A stretch of 20,667 bases of DNA from Candidatus Aquidulcis frankliniae (GCA_009925905.1 RFPZ01000014.1:1-20667), one strand, 5' to 3'; shown: positions 7,145 to 15,417, counted from the stretch's first letter. Made by a program: numbers and translations. Notes: generated by a model from the letters alone, not told the origin.

Positions 7145-7828
7145 ATGGCACGACTGATTCTCGTTCGTCACGCGCGCACCGCCGAGACCGGCATCAAGTT
7201 AAGCGGTCGCATCAAGGGGATCCCGCTCAGCCCAGCGGGTCGCAAAGAGGCGGCCGCACTCGCCGAAGCACTCAGTGGTGTACAAATCGCCGGGATCGCC
7301 TCCTCACCAATGCAGCGCTGCCTCGAGACCGCCGAAGCGGTACGTTCAATGCGCGGCCCAAGCGTGAAGTCGCGCCCCGACATCGTGGTTGACGAGCGCC
7401 TCACCGAGGTGGAGTACGGCGACTGGTCAGGCAAAGAGCTCCGGAAGCTGATGAAGGATCCGCTCTGGAGCACCGTTCAGCGCCAGCCGTCGGCGATGAC
7501 CTTCCCCAACGGCGAGTCGCTCCGCGCTGCTAGCGCACGCGCCATTGAGGCGATCCGCGAGATCGATGCGCGGTTCAGCGACGATGAGACCTGGCTCTGC
7601 GCCAGTCACGGCGACATCATCAAGGCGATCGTTGCCGATGCACTCGGCACTCCGCTCGACCTCTTCCAGCGCATCGCGATTGACCCAGCAAGCATCACCG
7701 TCATTCGCTACAGCGGCGAGCGCCCAACAGTGGTTCGCGTCAACCTCTCGGCTGAAGGCGCCGCAGCGGGCCTAATTGACAAGCCGAAGCGACCATCACT
7801 CCTCGGACGACTGCGCGGCGAAGGCTGA
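7145..7828 (+). CDS. Histidine phosphatase (phosphoglycerate-mutase fold), MSMEG_4193 family
   Basis: A 227-residue member of the histidine phosphatase superfamily, which forms a phosphohistidine intermediate. The catalytic core is complete: the RHARTAE motif with Arg8 and His9, Arg58 in SSPMQRCLETA, an acidic residue in LTEVEYGDWSG (86-96) and the second His at 155 in CASHGD. It matches the family annotated as probable phosphomutase (MSMEG_4193 type), whose substrate is not known to me. As in actinobacteria, it is followed at once by DUF3090 and an SCO1664-family gene. It starts 3 bases after the PFK stop, and its own stop overlaps the next ATG by one base. Despite the location after PFK, the sequence is not that of a canonical glycolytic PGM (it lacks the usual length and insertions). 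Confidence 0.85.
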   Translation: MARLILVRHARTAETGIKLSGRIKGIPLSPAGRKEAAALAEALSGVQIAGIASSPMQRCLETAEAVRSMRGPSVKSRPDIVVDERLTEVEYGDWSGKELRKLMKDPLWSTVQRQPSAMTFPNGESLRAASARAIEAIREIDARFSDDETWLCASHGDIIKAIVADALGTPLDLFQRIAIDPASITVIRYSGERPTVVRVNLSAEGAAAGLIDKPKRPSLLGRLRGEG

Positions 7829-8385
7829 TGGCGCGGAGGATCATCCGCTTCGATCCACCCGACCAGTTCATCGCGGGAGCGATTGGCGAGCCTGGACAGC
7901 GCGTCTTTCATCTGCAGGCGATCGGCGGCGGCATTGCCGCAACCGTAGTCGTTGAGAAGAGCCAAATTGCGGTGCTCTCGCGAAGGATTGTTGAGATGCT
8001 CAAAGATCTGAGCGAGGGTGGCAGCGTGCAACTTCCGAACGCCCCACTCCCTCTTCCGCGCAAGCTACCGGCGCTCGCCGAGCCGTTCACCGCAGAGTTC
8101 CGGGTCGGCACGATCGCGCTCGCGTGGGATCCCCTGCTCACGCGCCTCATCCTTGAATTCCGCGACGATATGAGCGTCGAAGATGCCGCGGCTCCGCCGC
8201 CAATCAACGACTCGCCCGATGGCCCCGACGTGCTGCGCGTCTCGCTCAGCGTCGCATCGGCCCTTGAATTCGCCGAGAACTCTCTACAGCTCGCCGCTGC
8301 GGGTCGGCCAATCTGTCCGAACTGCGGCGTACCGCTTGATCCGCGCGGCCATCGCTGCGCACGCAAGGCTGCACTCCTTAACTGA
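7828..8385 (+). CDS. DUF3090 family protein with C-terminal zinc ribbon-like end
   Basis: 185 residues of unknown function. The opening RRIIRFDPPDQFIAGAIGEP and GQRVFHLQA are hallmarks of the DUF3090 / TIGR03847 family seen beside the MSMEG_4193 phosphomutase. The C-terminus carries C163-x2-C166, His175 and C177 (CPNCGVPLDPRGHRC), which can bind a zinc ion. The residues between form an alternating beta/alpha pattern without a nameable enzyme motif. TGATG coupling to the gene before and a single base before the GTG of the gene after imply obligate co-expression, perhaps a complex with the neighbouring phosphatase and kinase-fold protein (inference). Confidence 0.85.
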   Translation: MARRIIRFDPPDQFIAGAIGEPGQRVFHLQAIGGGIAATVVVEKSQIAVLSRRIVEMLKDLSEGGSVQLPNAPLPLPRKLPALAEPFTAEFRVGTIALAWDPLLTRLILEFRDDMSVEDAAAPPPINDSPDGPDVLRVSLSVASALEFAENSLQLAAAGRPICPNCGVPLDPRGHRCARKAALLN

Positions 8386-8386
8386 G

Positions 8387-9157
8387 GTGACGGACCAAAC
8401 CGAGACGTCAAGTTGGCGCGCGGCGCTCCCCACTACCTCAGGTCTCATCGAGATTGATGAGGCGCTTCGATTGATGCGGCACTCACCAGCGCTCGAACCT
8501 ATTGGGCGCATTGCCGAGGCGAGCAACGCCAGTTTCCTCTGCGAGATTGAGGACGGACTGCAGGTGATCTACAAGCCGATCCGTGGCGAGTTACCACTTT
8601 GGGACTTCCCAGAGGGGAGTCTCGCCGCGCGCGAAACCGCCGCGTTTCTCGTGAGCGAGGCACTCGGCCTCGGTGTTGTGCCGCCAACGATCCTGCGCGA
8701 CGGTCCTGCTGGCGAAGGGGCAGTGCAACTTTGGATTGAACATGACGGGGTGCAGCGCGCGGTTGACCTCGTCAATGCGTCAGACGACGGACTCCGTCGA
8801 CTCGCCCTCTTTGACGCGATTGTGAACAACGGTGATCGGAAGGGTGGGCACATCCTCCCCCTTCATGACGGCCGCATCCTTGGAGTCGATCACGGTGTCA
8901 CCTTCGCCGTTGAGCCAAAGCTGCGCACCGTGTTGTGGGCGTGGCGCAGCAAGGCATTCACCGACGAAGAGTTGGAGATCATCTCGCGCGGTGTTCAGGG
9001 CGTGACCGACGACGGAACTCTGCGCGCACAGCTCTCACCAATCCTCGACGGGGAGGAGATTGACGCGTTGGAGTCGCGACTCAACGTTCTCGCTGCAACC
9101 GGCTGCTTCCCAGAACCGAGCCCCGATTGGCCGCCACTTCCGTGGCCGCTCGTCTAG
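8387..9157 (+). CDS. SCO1664 family protein, PI3/4-kinase- or HipA-like kinase fold
   Basis: 256 residues from a GTG one base after the DUF3090 stop; this start keeps the family N-terminus, and an upstream in-frame ATG at 8183 is buried in DUF3090. Kinase landmarks are present in order: a candidate ATP lysine at 63 in VIYKPIRGE, Glu83 in AARETAAFLV, the catalytic-loop motif NNGDRKGGHIL (147-157, Asp150) and the metal-binding GVDHG (166-170, Asp168). These match the phosphoinositide-kinase-like group, so an active phosphotransferase is likely, although the substrate is unknown. The family is conserved in actinobacteria next to the histidine phosphatase and DUF3090. It ends the operon and converges on the transporter operon with 11 bases between stops and no clear terminator. 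Confidence 0.82.
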   Translation: MTDQTETSSWRAALPTTSGLIEIDEALRLMRHSPALEPIGRIAEASNASFLCEIEDGLQVIYKPIRGELPLWDFPEGSLAARETAAFLVSEALGLGVVPPTILRDGPAGEGAVQLWIEHDGVQRAVDLVNASDDGLRRLALFDAIVNNGDRKGGHILPLHDGRILGVDHGVTFAVEPKLRTVLWAWRSKAFTDEELEIISRGVQGVTDDGTLRAQLSPILDGEEIDALESRLNVLAATGCFPEPSPDWPPLPWPLV

Positions 9158-9168
9158 GGGCGGCGAGA

Positions 9169-10191
9169 TTAGGGGAGTAGCGAGTCGTCGACGATATCGC
9201 TCGCCTTTAGCCCTTCAAGAACCTGCTGGCCTGGGACCGAGCGCATGAAGCTGATTGACGTCTCCCAACCCTCCACGCTTATCGCCCCGTAGCCGGCGCT
9301 CTCTTGCAGTGGGCCAGCCCAGACGCCGACCGTTGCCTGCATGACGGCGAGTGAGTTTGCGCGGGCCGCTGGTGTCGCTGCAACCTCGGGGACAACCTTT
9401 GCCGCAGCATCAACGCCGAGTTCTGGGTTTGCTTCAATTTGCCGCATCGCCTCAAGCGTTGCGGCAATGAACGCGCGGATCGCATCACGTTTGCTCTCAA
9501 TCGTGGTTGGCGATGAGATGAGACCAGGACCCGCAAAAGGCGCCGCAGCGGACGCGTAGAAGACCTCAACCTCAACCCCTGCCGCCTGCGCCTGCACGAG
9601 ATCGTTGTTGGCGTACCCCGTTGTTGCATCGGCGGCGCCGCTGATCAGCGCCTGCGTCTGTCCAAAATCTGGATAGAGATCAAGCGACACGTCGTCAACG
9701 CTGAGCGATGCCTCTTCCAGGATGCCGAGGAGCGTCAGGTACCCCGAGCCGTATTGGCCTGGCGTGCCCACGCGCTTCCCCTTTAGGTCAGCTGGACTCA
9801 TGATTCCGGCGTCGGTTCGCGCGATCACGACGTTTGGCAGCACACCGTAAATCGTTGCCAAGTAGCGCACTGGAATGCCCTGCGAAACAGCTGGGATCAT
9901 GCTGGTGCCATCGGCGAGGGCCAGATCAAGGCCGCCACTGCCGACAAGGCTAATCAGGTCAGGATCGATCTGATTCTGCAACGTCACATCGAGACCTGCG
10001 GCAGCATATGCGCCGCTCTGCTGGGCCAAGTAGAAGGGGGCGAACTGCACGCCTGGGATATAGCCGAGGCCAACGGTAAGCTTGACCGGTGCCACTGAAG
10101 CCGATGCTGATGGTGATGGCGAAGCACTCGATGTGCATCCGGCGGCAACGAGCGCCAACGACCCGAGCAATACGACCAAAATCTTCTTCAT
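9169..10191 (-). CDS. ABC importer substrate-binding lipoprotein, NMT1/ThiY-like
   Basis: The extracellular receptor of the importer encoded just upstream. The 340 residues start with a lipoprotein signal: charged MKK, a hydrophobic stretch and VAAGC with the lipidated Cys19, then a Ser/Pro/Ala linker. The mature part has the NMT1/THI5-like fold with VGLGYIPGVQFAPFYLAQQ (40-58), then DLALADGTSM and DLKGKRVGTPGQYGSG, as in receptors for thiamine pyrimidine precursors, riboflavin, nitrate or sulfonates. The ligand cannot be chosen from these motifs. AGGGGG (10198-10203) lies 6 bases before the ATG. It is the last gene of the operon, 27 bases after the permease. Confidence 0.87.
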   Translation of the reverse strand: MKKILVVLLGSLALVAAGCTSSASPSPSASASVAPVKLTVGLGYIPGVQFAPFYLAQQSGAYAAAGLDVTLQNQIDPDLISLVGSGGLDLALADGTSMIPAVSQGIPVRYLATIYGVLPNVVIARTDAGIMSPADLKGKRVGTPGQYGSGYLTLLGILEEASLSVDDVSLDLYPDFGQTQALISGAADATTGYANNDLVQAQAAGVEVEVFYASAAAPFAGPGLISSPTTIESKRDAIRAFIAATLEAMRQIEANPELGVDAAAKVVPEVAATPAARANSLAVMQATVGVWAGPLQESAGYGAISVEGWETSISFMRSVPGQQVLEGLKASDIVDDSLLP

Positions 10192-10218
10192 GGCTTTCCC
10201 CCTACACGCTGGATCGCA

Positions 10219-10971
10219 TTAGGCGATCCTTCTCGATGTTACCCGCTCAATCAGAAGCACGAGTCCATACGCACTCACACCTACGATTGCAATTTGCAGC
10301 AGGTCGGCAAAGAGAAGCGGAGTGTCAAAGAGTGAGCCCCGCGCGAGGTTAAGTAGAATGCCTAGCCCTGCCGTTCCGCCAAGCCACTCGCCCACGATTG
10401 CGCCAACCACAGCCAACGTTGCGGCAACACGCGCCCCGGCTAGGATGCCGCTACGAGCCGCAGGGAGTCGCGCATACCGAAGGGTCTGCCAGCGCGTTGC
10501 ACCAATCGATCGCATTAGCTCAAGGGTTCCAGCATCAACATCGCGCACGGCAACCAGCGTAGAGATCGCCACTGGGAAGAGAGTGATCAAGGCACAGACG
10601 GCCACCTTTGCGGCGAGCCCTGGCCCTAGCCAGAGCACAAGCACGGGGCCGAGCGCCAGAATTGGTGTTGACTGAGCCGCAACGAGATACGGGCTGACCA
10701 CACGTCTGGCCGAACCGGAGAGCCCAAGGGTCACGCCGAACAGGAGCCCAAGAGCACCGCCGAGTAGTCCGCCAACCGTCACCTCGGTCACTGTTGGTAC
10801 GAGATGGCGAAGCATGGTGCCGTCAGCCCACGCCTCGGCAAAGCGCACGGCGATCACCGACGGCGCAGGAAGAATGAACTGCGGGATTGCCGCGACATGG
10901 ACGCCGAACTCCCAGGCGGCCAGCAGGAGGGCTGCGACCACGAGTGGAGTGAGCTGACTCAACCTACGCAT
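10219..10971 (-). CDS. ABC importer permease, NitT/TauT (BPD) family
   Basis: Inner-membrane channel subunit of 250 residues with about six hydrophobic segments (the first at 9-28, then 66-84, 105-120, 122-142, 183-195 and 224-242). The cytoplasmic EAA loop that docks on the ATPase is at about 151-181, with the conserved central Gly in MRSIGATRWQTLRYARLP. The ATG at 10971 overlaps the ATPase gene by 8 bases and places the first membrane helix near the N-terminus. The longer in-frame reading to 11148 is antisense-like sequence inside the ATPase gene and was rejected. It resembles SsuC/ThiX/TauC; substrate specificity comes from the lipoprotein. Confidence 0.88.
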   Translation of the reverse strand: MRRLSQLTPLVVAALLLAAWEFGVHVAAIPQFILPAPSVIAVRFAEAWADGTMLRHLVPTVTEVTVGGLLGGALGLLFGVTLGLSGSARRVVSPYLVAAQSTPILALGPVLVLWLGPGLAAKVAVCALITLFPVAISTLVAVRDVDAGTLELMRSIGATRWQTLRYARLPAARSGILAGARVAATLAVVGAIVGEWLGGTAGLGILLNLARGSLFDTPLLFADLLQIAIVGVSAYGLVLLIERVTSRRIA

Positions 10972-11713
10972 GCGCCACCGAATCGAGAGCGGCGTAGAGA
11001 CGCATCTGTCGGGCGGCACCTTCAGGTGAGAGGAGGGCGGCGCGGCGTTCAGCCGACGGAATGCCGCGCAAACCCGGAACCTCAAGCGCAATCTCCCCAT
11101 CAGCACTGAGCAGCAGCACGCGGTCGGCAACAAGTAGCGCCTCGGCAACGTCGTGTGTCACGAGTAGCGTTGATGCTCCTGCGACCAGCTCAGGGAGTTC
11201 GTCGTCAAGTCTGGCGCGGGTGATGGCGTCGAGTGCTGCAAATGGTTCATCGAGCAGCAAGAGTGACGGCGTTCGCACCATTGCCCGTGCCAGCGCGGTG
11301 CGCCCACGTTCACCGCCAGAAATCTCTGCAGGGCTGCGATCAAGCAGCCCACCCGCGCCAACGCGCGTGAGCGCCGCTGCTGCGGTAGCTCGAGCGGTCA
11401 CCAGAGATTCGCCCGCGAGCTCCAATGGGAGCGTGACGTTACGCAACACCGTTCGCCATGGAAGGAGCCGGGTCTCCTGGAAGACAATGCCAACTTCACT
11501 TCGGCCAGCGGCTGCGGCGCTGCCAGCTAGGGTGATTCGCCCAGCCGTAGGGGTGATGAGTCCAGCCACAAGGCGCAAGAGGGTGGACTTGCCTGACCCG
11601 TTTGGACCAAGGAGCGCCACCGACTCACCAACGGCAATCTCTAGCGAGAGGTTGCGGAGAACACGGCGTTCGCCATATGAGTGCGAGAGTCCTTCAACCT
11701 GCAGTATCGGCAT
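10964..11713 (-). CDS. ABC importer ATPase, NitT/TauT family
   Basis: Energises the importer by ATP hydrolysis. The 249 residues contain Walker A GPNGSGKST (36-44), Q-loop Gln79 in VFQE, the signature ISGGERGR (131-138), Walker B LLLLDEP (151-157) and the H-loop His187 in VTHDVAEA, all intact. The QETRLLPWRTVLRNV stretch after the Q-loop is typical of the SsuB/TauB/ThiZ group. Three in-frame starts are possible: TTG 11749 directly after the FTR1 stop, GTG 11719 and ATG 11713. ATG is taken because the domain begins at once (MPILQVEGLSHSYG), though none has a good ribosome-binding site, so coupling to FTR1 translation is likely. Confidence 0.92.
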   Translation of the reverse strand: MPILQVEGLSHSYGERRVLRNLSLEIAVGESVALLGPNGSGKSTLLRLVAGLITPTAGRITLAGSAAAAGRSEVGIVFQETRLLPWRTVLRNVTLPLELAGESLVTARATAAAALTRVGAGGLLDRSPAEISGGERGRTALARAMVRTPSLLLLDEPFAALDAITRARLDDELPELVAGASTLLVTHDVAEALLVADRVLLLSADGEIALEVPGLRGIPSAERRAALLSPEGAARQMRLYAALDSVAHA

Positions 11714-11749
11714 CAGCACATCATCGCGCGCAATGTCTGCGCGCGCCAA

Positions 11750-12607
11750 TCAGGCGCTGGCGGCGGCGCGAGTTGCTGCGGCTCGCCGCACTGGGCGCAC
11801 GTAAAACAGGAGCCCAAAGAGCAGGTAGGCACCTTGGGCCAGCAGCGTCGTGAGCTCGGGCGTTGAGCTGTAGCCAACAATCGCTCGCAGGAACTGCCCA
11901 ATCCCCTCCTTATGCGGCAGGATTGCGGAGATGTCGTAAAGGGGCGTGATCAGACCTGGCAAGAGTCCAACCTCAATGAACTCATGAACGCCGTACGAGA
12001 GAAGGCCTGAAGCAATCACCACGAGTGCAGCGCCAGTTACGTTGAAGAAGGCGCTCAAGTTGAGGCGCAGTCCAGCTCGGAAGATCAACACACCGATGCC
12101 CGCGGCGATGAGTAGTCCGACGACCGCGCCAATGACAACGGCGAGCCCCTCCCCCGCGGCGGCCGTCGTCTGGCCCAGCAAGAAGAGTGCGGTCTCAATC
12201 CCTTCGCGGATCACAGCGGTAAAGGCCAAAAGGCTTAGGCCGAGCACCGATGCGCTTGCAACTGCACGATCGACGCCGCTACGAAGGTCAGCGCCGAGGG
12301 TGACCGCTTGCTTGCGCATCCAGAAGAGCATGTACGTGAGGATGACAACGGCGAGGAGCGAGGTGGTGCCAGCGATGACCTGTTCGGCGGTTCCTTGCAG
12401 GCTCCCGAGCAGGACAAATGCGGCAACGCCCACTGCAGCAGAGGCAGCGATGGCAGCGGCGACGCCAAGCCAGACGCTGGCGAGTCGATCGGCGCGGCCG
12501 ATCTTCACGAGGTAGCTCGCAATGATGCCAACGATGAGTGCGGCTTCGACTCCCTCACGAAGTCCGGTGAGTAGTCCGCCAAATCCCCAGGCGATGACGC
12601 TCTCCAC
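11750..12607 (-). CDS. FTR1-family high-affinity iron permease (EfeU-like)
   Basis: Membrane protein of 285 residues with seven likely helices. It carries the two REGxE iron-binding motifs that define FTR1: REGVE (17-21) in the first helix and REGIE (134-138) in the fourth, each followed by a hydrophobic stretch. It would import iron. In E. coli the partner proteins are EfeO and EfeB; neither is in the window. Instead the stop is followed immediately by the ATPase of an NMT1-type ABC importer. The GTG at 12607 is chosen because GAGGGGG sits 5 bases upstream; a GTG at 12625 would add six residues. There is no signal peptide apart from the first membrane helix. Confidence 0.88.
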   Translation of the reverse strand: MESVIAWGFGGLLTGLREGVEAALIVGIIASYLVKIGRADRLASVWLGVAAAIAASAAVGVAAFVLLGSLQGTAEQVIAGTTSLLAVVILTYMLFWMRKQAVTLGADLRSGVDRAVASASVLGLSLLAFTAVIREGIETALFLLGQTTAAAGEGLAVVIGAVVGLLIAAGIGVLIFRAGLRLNLSAFFNVTGAALVVIASGLLSYGVHEFIEVGLLPGLITPLYDISAILPHKEGIGQFLRAIVGYSSTPELTTLLAQGAYLLFGLLFYVRPVRRAAATRAAASA

Positions 12608-12612
12608 TTGAA

Positions 12613-12619
12613 CCCCCTC
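12613..12619 (-). promoter_or_regulatory. Ribosome-binding site deciding the FTR1 start
   Basis: GAGGGGG on the minus strand, 5 bases before GTG 12607. It lies between that codon and the alternative GTG at 12625, favouring the shorter protein. Confidence 0.6.
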
Positions 12620-12646
12620 TCGCACTTGGCGCGAACGCGTGAGGAG

Positions 12647-12676
12647 ATGGTGCCATCACCCGCTCAGAAGTGTCAA
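12647..12676 (-). promoter_or_regulatory. Possible promoter of the FTR1-ABC importer operon
   Basis: A perfect -35 hexamer TTGACA on the minus strand (12676-12671) is followed after 18 bases by CACCAT (12652-12647), only a poor -10. It sits 40-70 bases ahead of the FTR1 start in the only spacer upstream of this operon (113 bases). I see no Fur/IdeR-type iron box and no TPP riboswitch motif in that spacer. Confidence 0.28.
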
Positions 12677-12693
12677 CCGCACCTGTCTAATGC

Positions 12694-12714
12694 GACAAGT
12701 GCTCTTGTCTTTTT
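12694..12714 (+). terminator. Hairpin with T-tract, oriented rightward (opposite to both flanking genes)
   Basis: GACAAG (12694-12699), loop TGCT, CTTGTC (12704-12709), then five T residues: the layout of an intrinsic terminator for plus-strand transcripts. Both neighbours (aceE ending at 12721, FTR1 starting at 12607) are on the minus strand. Read leftward the hairpin follows an A-tract and is not followed by U residues, so it would be a weaker terminator for aceE. It may alternatively be a palindromic operator. Confidence 0.5.
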
Positions 12715-12720
12715 AGTGGT

Positions 12721-15408
12721 CTATCGGTCGAGGACGAAGACCGGCAGGCGATCTGGGTCAATGCCCAGTTCCTTGATCGCCGTGGCCGCTTCCGCTGGTG
12801 TGCGCTCCCCACTTCGCGCGAGGGCCACCATCGCGGCCGCAGTGATGTGCTTGGCGTCAACAGAGAAGAATTCACGGAGCGCCTCGCGCGTATCGCTCAA
12901 GCCAAAGCCGTCGGTGCCCAGCACGAGGTACGGCACGTCGACCCACGGGGCAAGCAGGTCAGGAAGAGCTGTCACCCAGTCACTGGCGGCAACGATTGGC
13001 GCCCCACCACTTCCGAGCTGATCCTGCAGCCACGAGGTTCGCGGCGCACTCTCTGGGTGGCGGCGATTCCAACGCTCCACGACGAGCGCTTCCCGCCGCA
13101 GCTCTGAGTACGAGGTGGCCGACCAGATCTCGGCGCGTACGCCAAACCGCTCGCGCAGAAGATCGCGCGCGGCAAGCACCTCACCCATGATCGCGCCTGA
13201 GCCGAAGAGGCGCACGATCGGCCCGCTCGCACTGGCATCCGCTTCGGCAAAACGATAGAGACCTCGGTGAATTCCCTCATCGACATGTGCGCCATCAGGT
13301 CGCGCCGGCTGCGCCTGGTTCTCGTTGTAGATCGTGAGGTAGTAGAGGATGTCTTCTCGCCCGCCATGCATGCGATCCATGCCGCGACGAATAAGTGCTG
13401 CCATCTCATATGCGAATGAAGGATCGTACGCTGCAACATGCGGATGCAGATGGGCAATCATCTGCGAGTGGCCGTCGTCATGTTGTAGGCCTTCTCCGGC
13501 AAGTGTCGTGCGACCAGCTGTTGCGCCAATCAAGAAGCCGCGACCACGTGCATCGCCCACCTGCCAGATTTGATCGCCCACTCGCTGGAAGCCAAACATG
13601 GAGTAAAAGACGTAGAACGGGATCGTTGGCACACCGTGCGTTGCATAGGCGGTAGAGGCTGCTTGGAACGAAGCCATTGATCCCGCCTCGGTGATCCCCT
13701 CCTCAAGGAGTTGTCCACTCTGTGACTCGCGATAGCTCAACAGCAACTCGGAGTCGACTGGCTCATAGCGCTGACCGAACGGCGCGTAGATGCCGCTCTG
13801 CTTGAAGAGCGGATCCATGCCGAAGGTTCGTGCTTCGTCTGGAACGATCGGCACGATCTGCTGGCCGATGTGTGGATCGCGCAATAAGTTGCGCAACAGT
13901 TTGGCGAACGCCATCGTGGTACTTACAGGCACACTGCTCCCCGCGGCGAACTCCGCGTCGACGGCCGACTCCGGAGCGCTCCACGTCACCGGGTGAACGA
14001 CGCGAGATGGCAGTGGTCCGCCAAGTGCGGCGCGGCGTTCATTGATGTACTTGGCCTCTGGGCTATTCGGCCCTGGGTGGTAGTACGGAGCCTCAGGAAT
14101 CTTCTCGTCTGGAATCGGCAACCCAAGCCGATCACGGAAGGCCAAGAGTTCGGCCTCAGAGAGCTTCTTCGCCTGATGCGTCACATTCGTCGCCTCTACC
14201 GACGGCCCGAGCGAGTAGCCCTTCACCGTCTTCGCCAAGATCACGGTGGGGGCACCCTTGTGCGCCACAGCTGAGGCGTAGGCGGCGTGGATCTTGCGAT
14301 AGTCGTGACCGCCGCGGCGCAAACGAGCGAGGTCATCGTCGGAGAGGTGCTTTACGAGGGCCCCGAGCTCTGGCTCTGGGCCAAAGAAGTGTTCGCGAAT
14401 GTACGCGCCGCCAGCAACGATGTACTTCTGGAACTCTCCGTCCACGGTTGAGTCCATTTTGCGAACGAGATGTCCACCCGCGTCGTTCGCCAGGAGTTCG
14501 TCCCACTCGCGGCTCCAGATCACTTTGATCACGTTCCAACCTGCGCCACGGAAGAGTCCCTCAAGTTCCTGAATGATCTTGCCGTTGCCGCGAACTGGTC
14601 CATCGAGTCGCTGCAGGTTGCAGTTAACGACCCAGGTCAGGTTATCGAGCCCTTCGCGTGCTGCGAGTGTCAACGCGCCGGCGGACTCTGGCTCATCCAT
14701 CTCGCCGTCACCAAGGAATGCCCAAACGCGGCTGCCGGAGGTGTCGGCGAGTCCACGGTTGTGCAGGTACCGGTTGTATCGGGCCTGATAGATCGCACCG
14801 ATACCACCGAGGCCCATGGAGACTGTTGGGAACTCCCAGAAATCGGGTAAGAGCCGCGCGTGTGGATACGAGGGGAGGCCGCCGTGTCCGGCCGTCTCCT
14901 GGCGATATCGGTCGAGCTGCGGCGCGCTGATGCGTCCCTCGAGATAGGCGCGCGCATAAATGCCGGGTGCGGCGTGACCTTGATAAAAGATCTGATCACC
15001 GGCGCCACCCACTTTGCCGCGGAAGAAGTGGTTAAAGCCGACCTCGTAGAGGCTCGCGGCGCTTGCGTAGGTGGCAAGATGCCCACCGATGCCGGCGTGC
15101 GCCTTGTTTGCGCGGAGCACCATCGCGGCGGCGTTCCAGCGAATGATGTGGCGAATGCGCGTCTCCATCGCCTCGTCTCCAGGGAAGTTCGGCTCATCGC
15201 TCGTCTTGATGGTGTTGATGTAGGGCGTCGTGGCCAGGGTTGGAAGGTCAACGCCAAGGTCGCGCGCCCGTGCAAGGAGGCGCATGAGGAGCAGCTTGGC
15301 GCGCTCAGGTCCATGAGCCGTGATGGAGCGCTCAATCTCTCCGACCAGGCGTGCCGTCTCCGTTGGGTCGGCGTCAGGGATCTGCTCAAGAAAGTCGAAG
15401 GTCTGCAC
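12721..15408 (-). CDS. aceE: Pyruvate dehydrogenase E1, homodimeric type
   Basis: Thiamine-diphosphate enzyme that decarboxylates pyruvate and acetylates the E2 lipoyl group, producing acetyl-CoA in the PDH complex. The 895-residue length is normal for AceE. Markers include IGGHLATYASAASLYEVGF (107-125) and FYQGHAAPGIYARAFLEG-like sequence (141-158), both holding active-site histidines, and the ThDP motif GDGEMDEPE (233-241) ending in NCN (262-264). The C-terminal transketolase domain runs to LPVFVLDR. The GTG at 15408 is the only sensible start; upstream in-frame sequence is the antisense of the nicotinamidase. There is no Shine-Dalgarno, but TACCCT lies 9 bases upstream, suggesting a leaderless mRNA. 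No E2 or E3 gene is in the window. Confidence 0.94.
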   Translation of the reverse strand: MQTFDFLEQIPDADPTETARLVGEIERSITAHGPERAKLLLMRLLARARDLGVDLPTLATTPYINTIKTSDEPNFPGDEAMETRIRHIIRWNAAAMVLRANKAHAGIGGHLATYASAASLYEVGFNHFFRGKVGGAGDQIFYQGHAAPGIYARAYLEGRISAPQLDRYRQETAGHGGLPSYPHARLLPDFWEFPTVSMGLGGIGAIYQARYNRYLHNRGLADTSGSRVWAFLGDGEMDEPESAGALTLAAREGLDNLTWVVNCNLQRLDGPVRGNGKIIQELEGLFRGAGWNVIKVIWSREWDELLANDAGGHLVRKMDSTVDGEFQKYIVAGGAYIREHFFGPEPELGALVKHLSDDDLARLRRGGHDYRKIHAAYASAVAHKGAPTVILAKTVKGYSLGPSVEATNVTHQAKKLSEAELLAFRDRLGLPIPDEKIPEAPYYHPGPNSPEAKYINERRAALGGPLPSRVVHPVTWSAPESAVDAEFAAGSSVPVSTTMAFAKLLRNLLRDPHIGQQIVPIVPDEARTFGMDPLFKQSGIYAPFGQRYEPVDSELLLSYRESQSGQLLEEGITEAGSMASFQAASTAYATHGVPTIPFYVFYSMFGFQRVGDQIWQVGDARGRGFLIGATAGRTTLAGEGLQHDDGHSQMIAHLHPHVAAYDPSFAYEMAALIRRGMDRMHGGREDILYYLTIYNENQAQPARPDGAHVDEGIHRGLYRFAEADASASGPIVRLFGSGAIMGEVLAARDLLRERFGVRAEIWSATSYSELRREALVVERWNRRHPESAPRTSWLQDQLGSGGAPIVAASDWVTALPDLLAPWVDVPYLVLGTDGFGLSDTREALREFFSVDAKHITAAAMVALARSGERTPAEAATAIKELGIDPDRLPVFVLDR

Positions 15409-15417
15409 GATGGCACA

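Noticed and set aside
10972..11148. N-terminal extension of the ABC permease
   Set aside because: It lies inside the ATPase gene in another frame and is not hydrophobic; ATG 10971 gives the normal 250-residue permease.
12608..12720. TPP riboswitch or Fur/IdeR box upstream of the FTR1-ABC importer operon
   Set aside because: I looked for the conserved CUGAGA...CUGAUCUGG core and for a TTAGG-type iron box or AT-rich Fur repeat and found neither.
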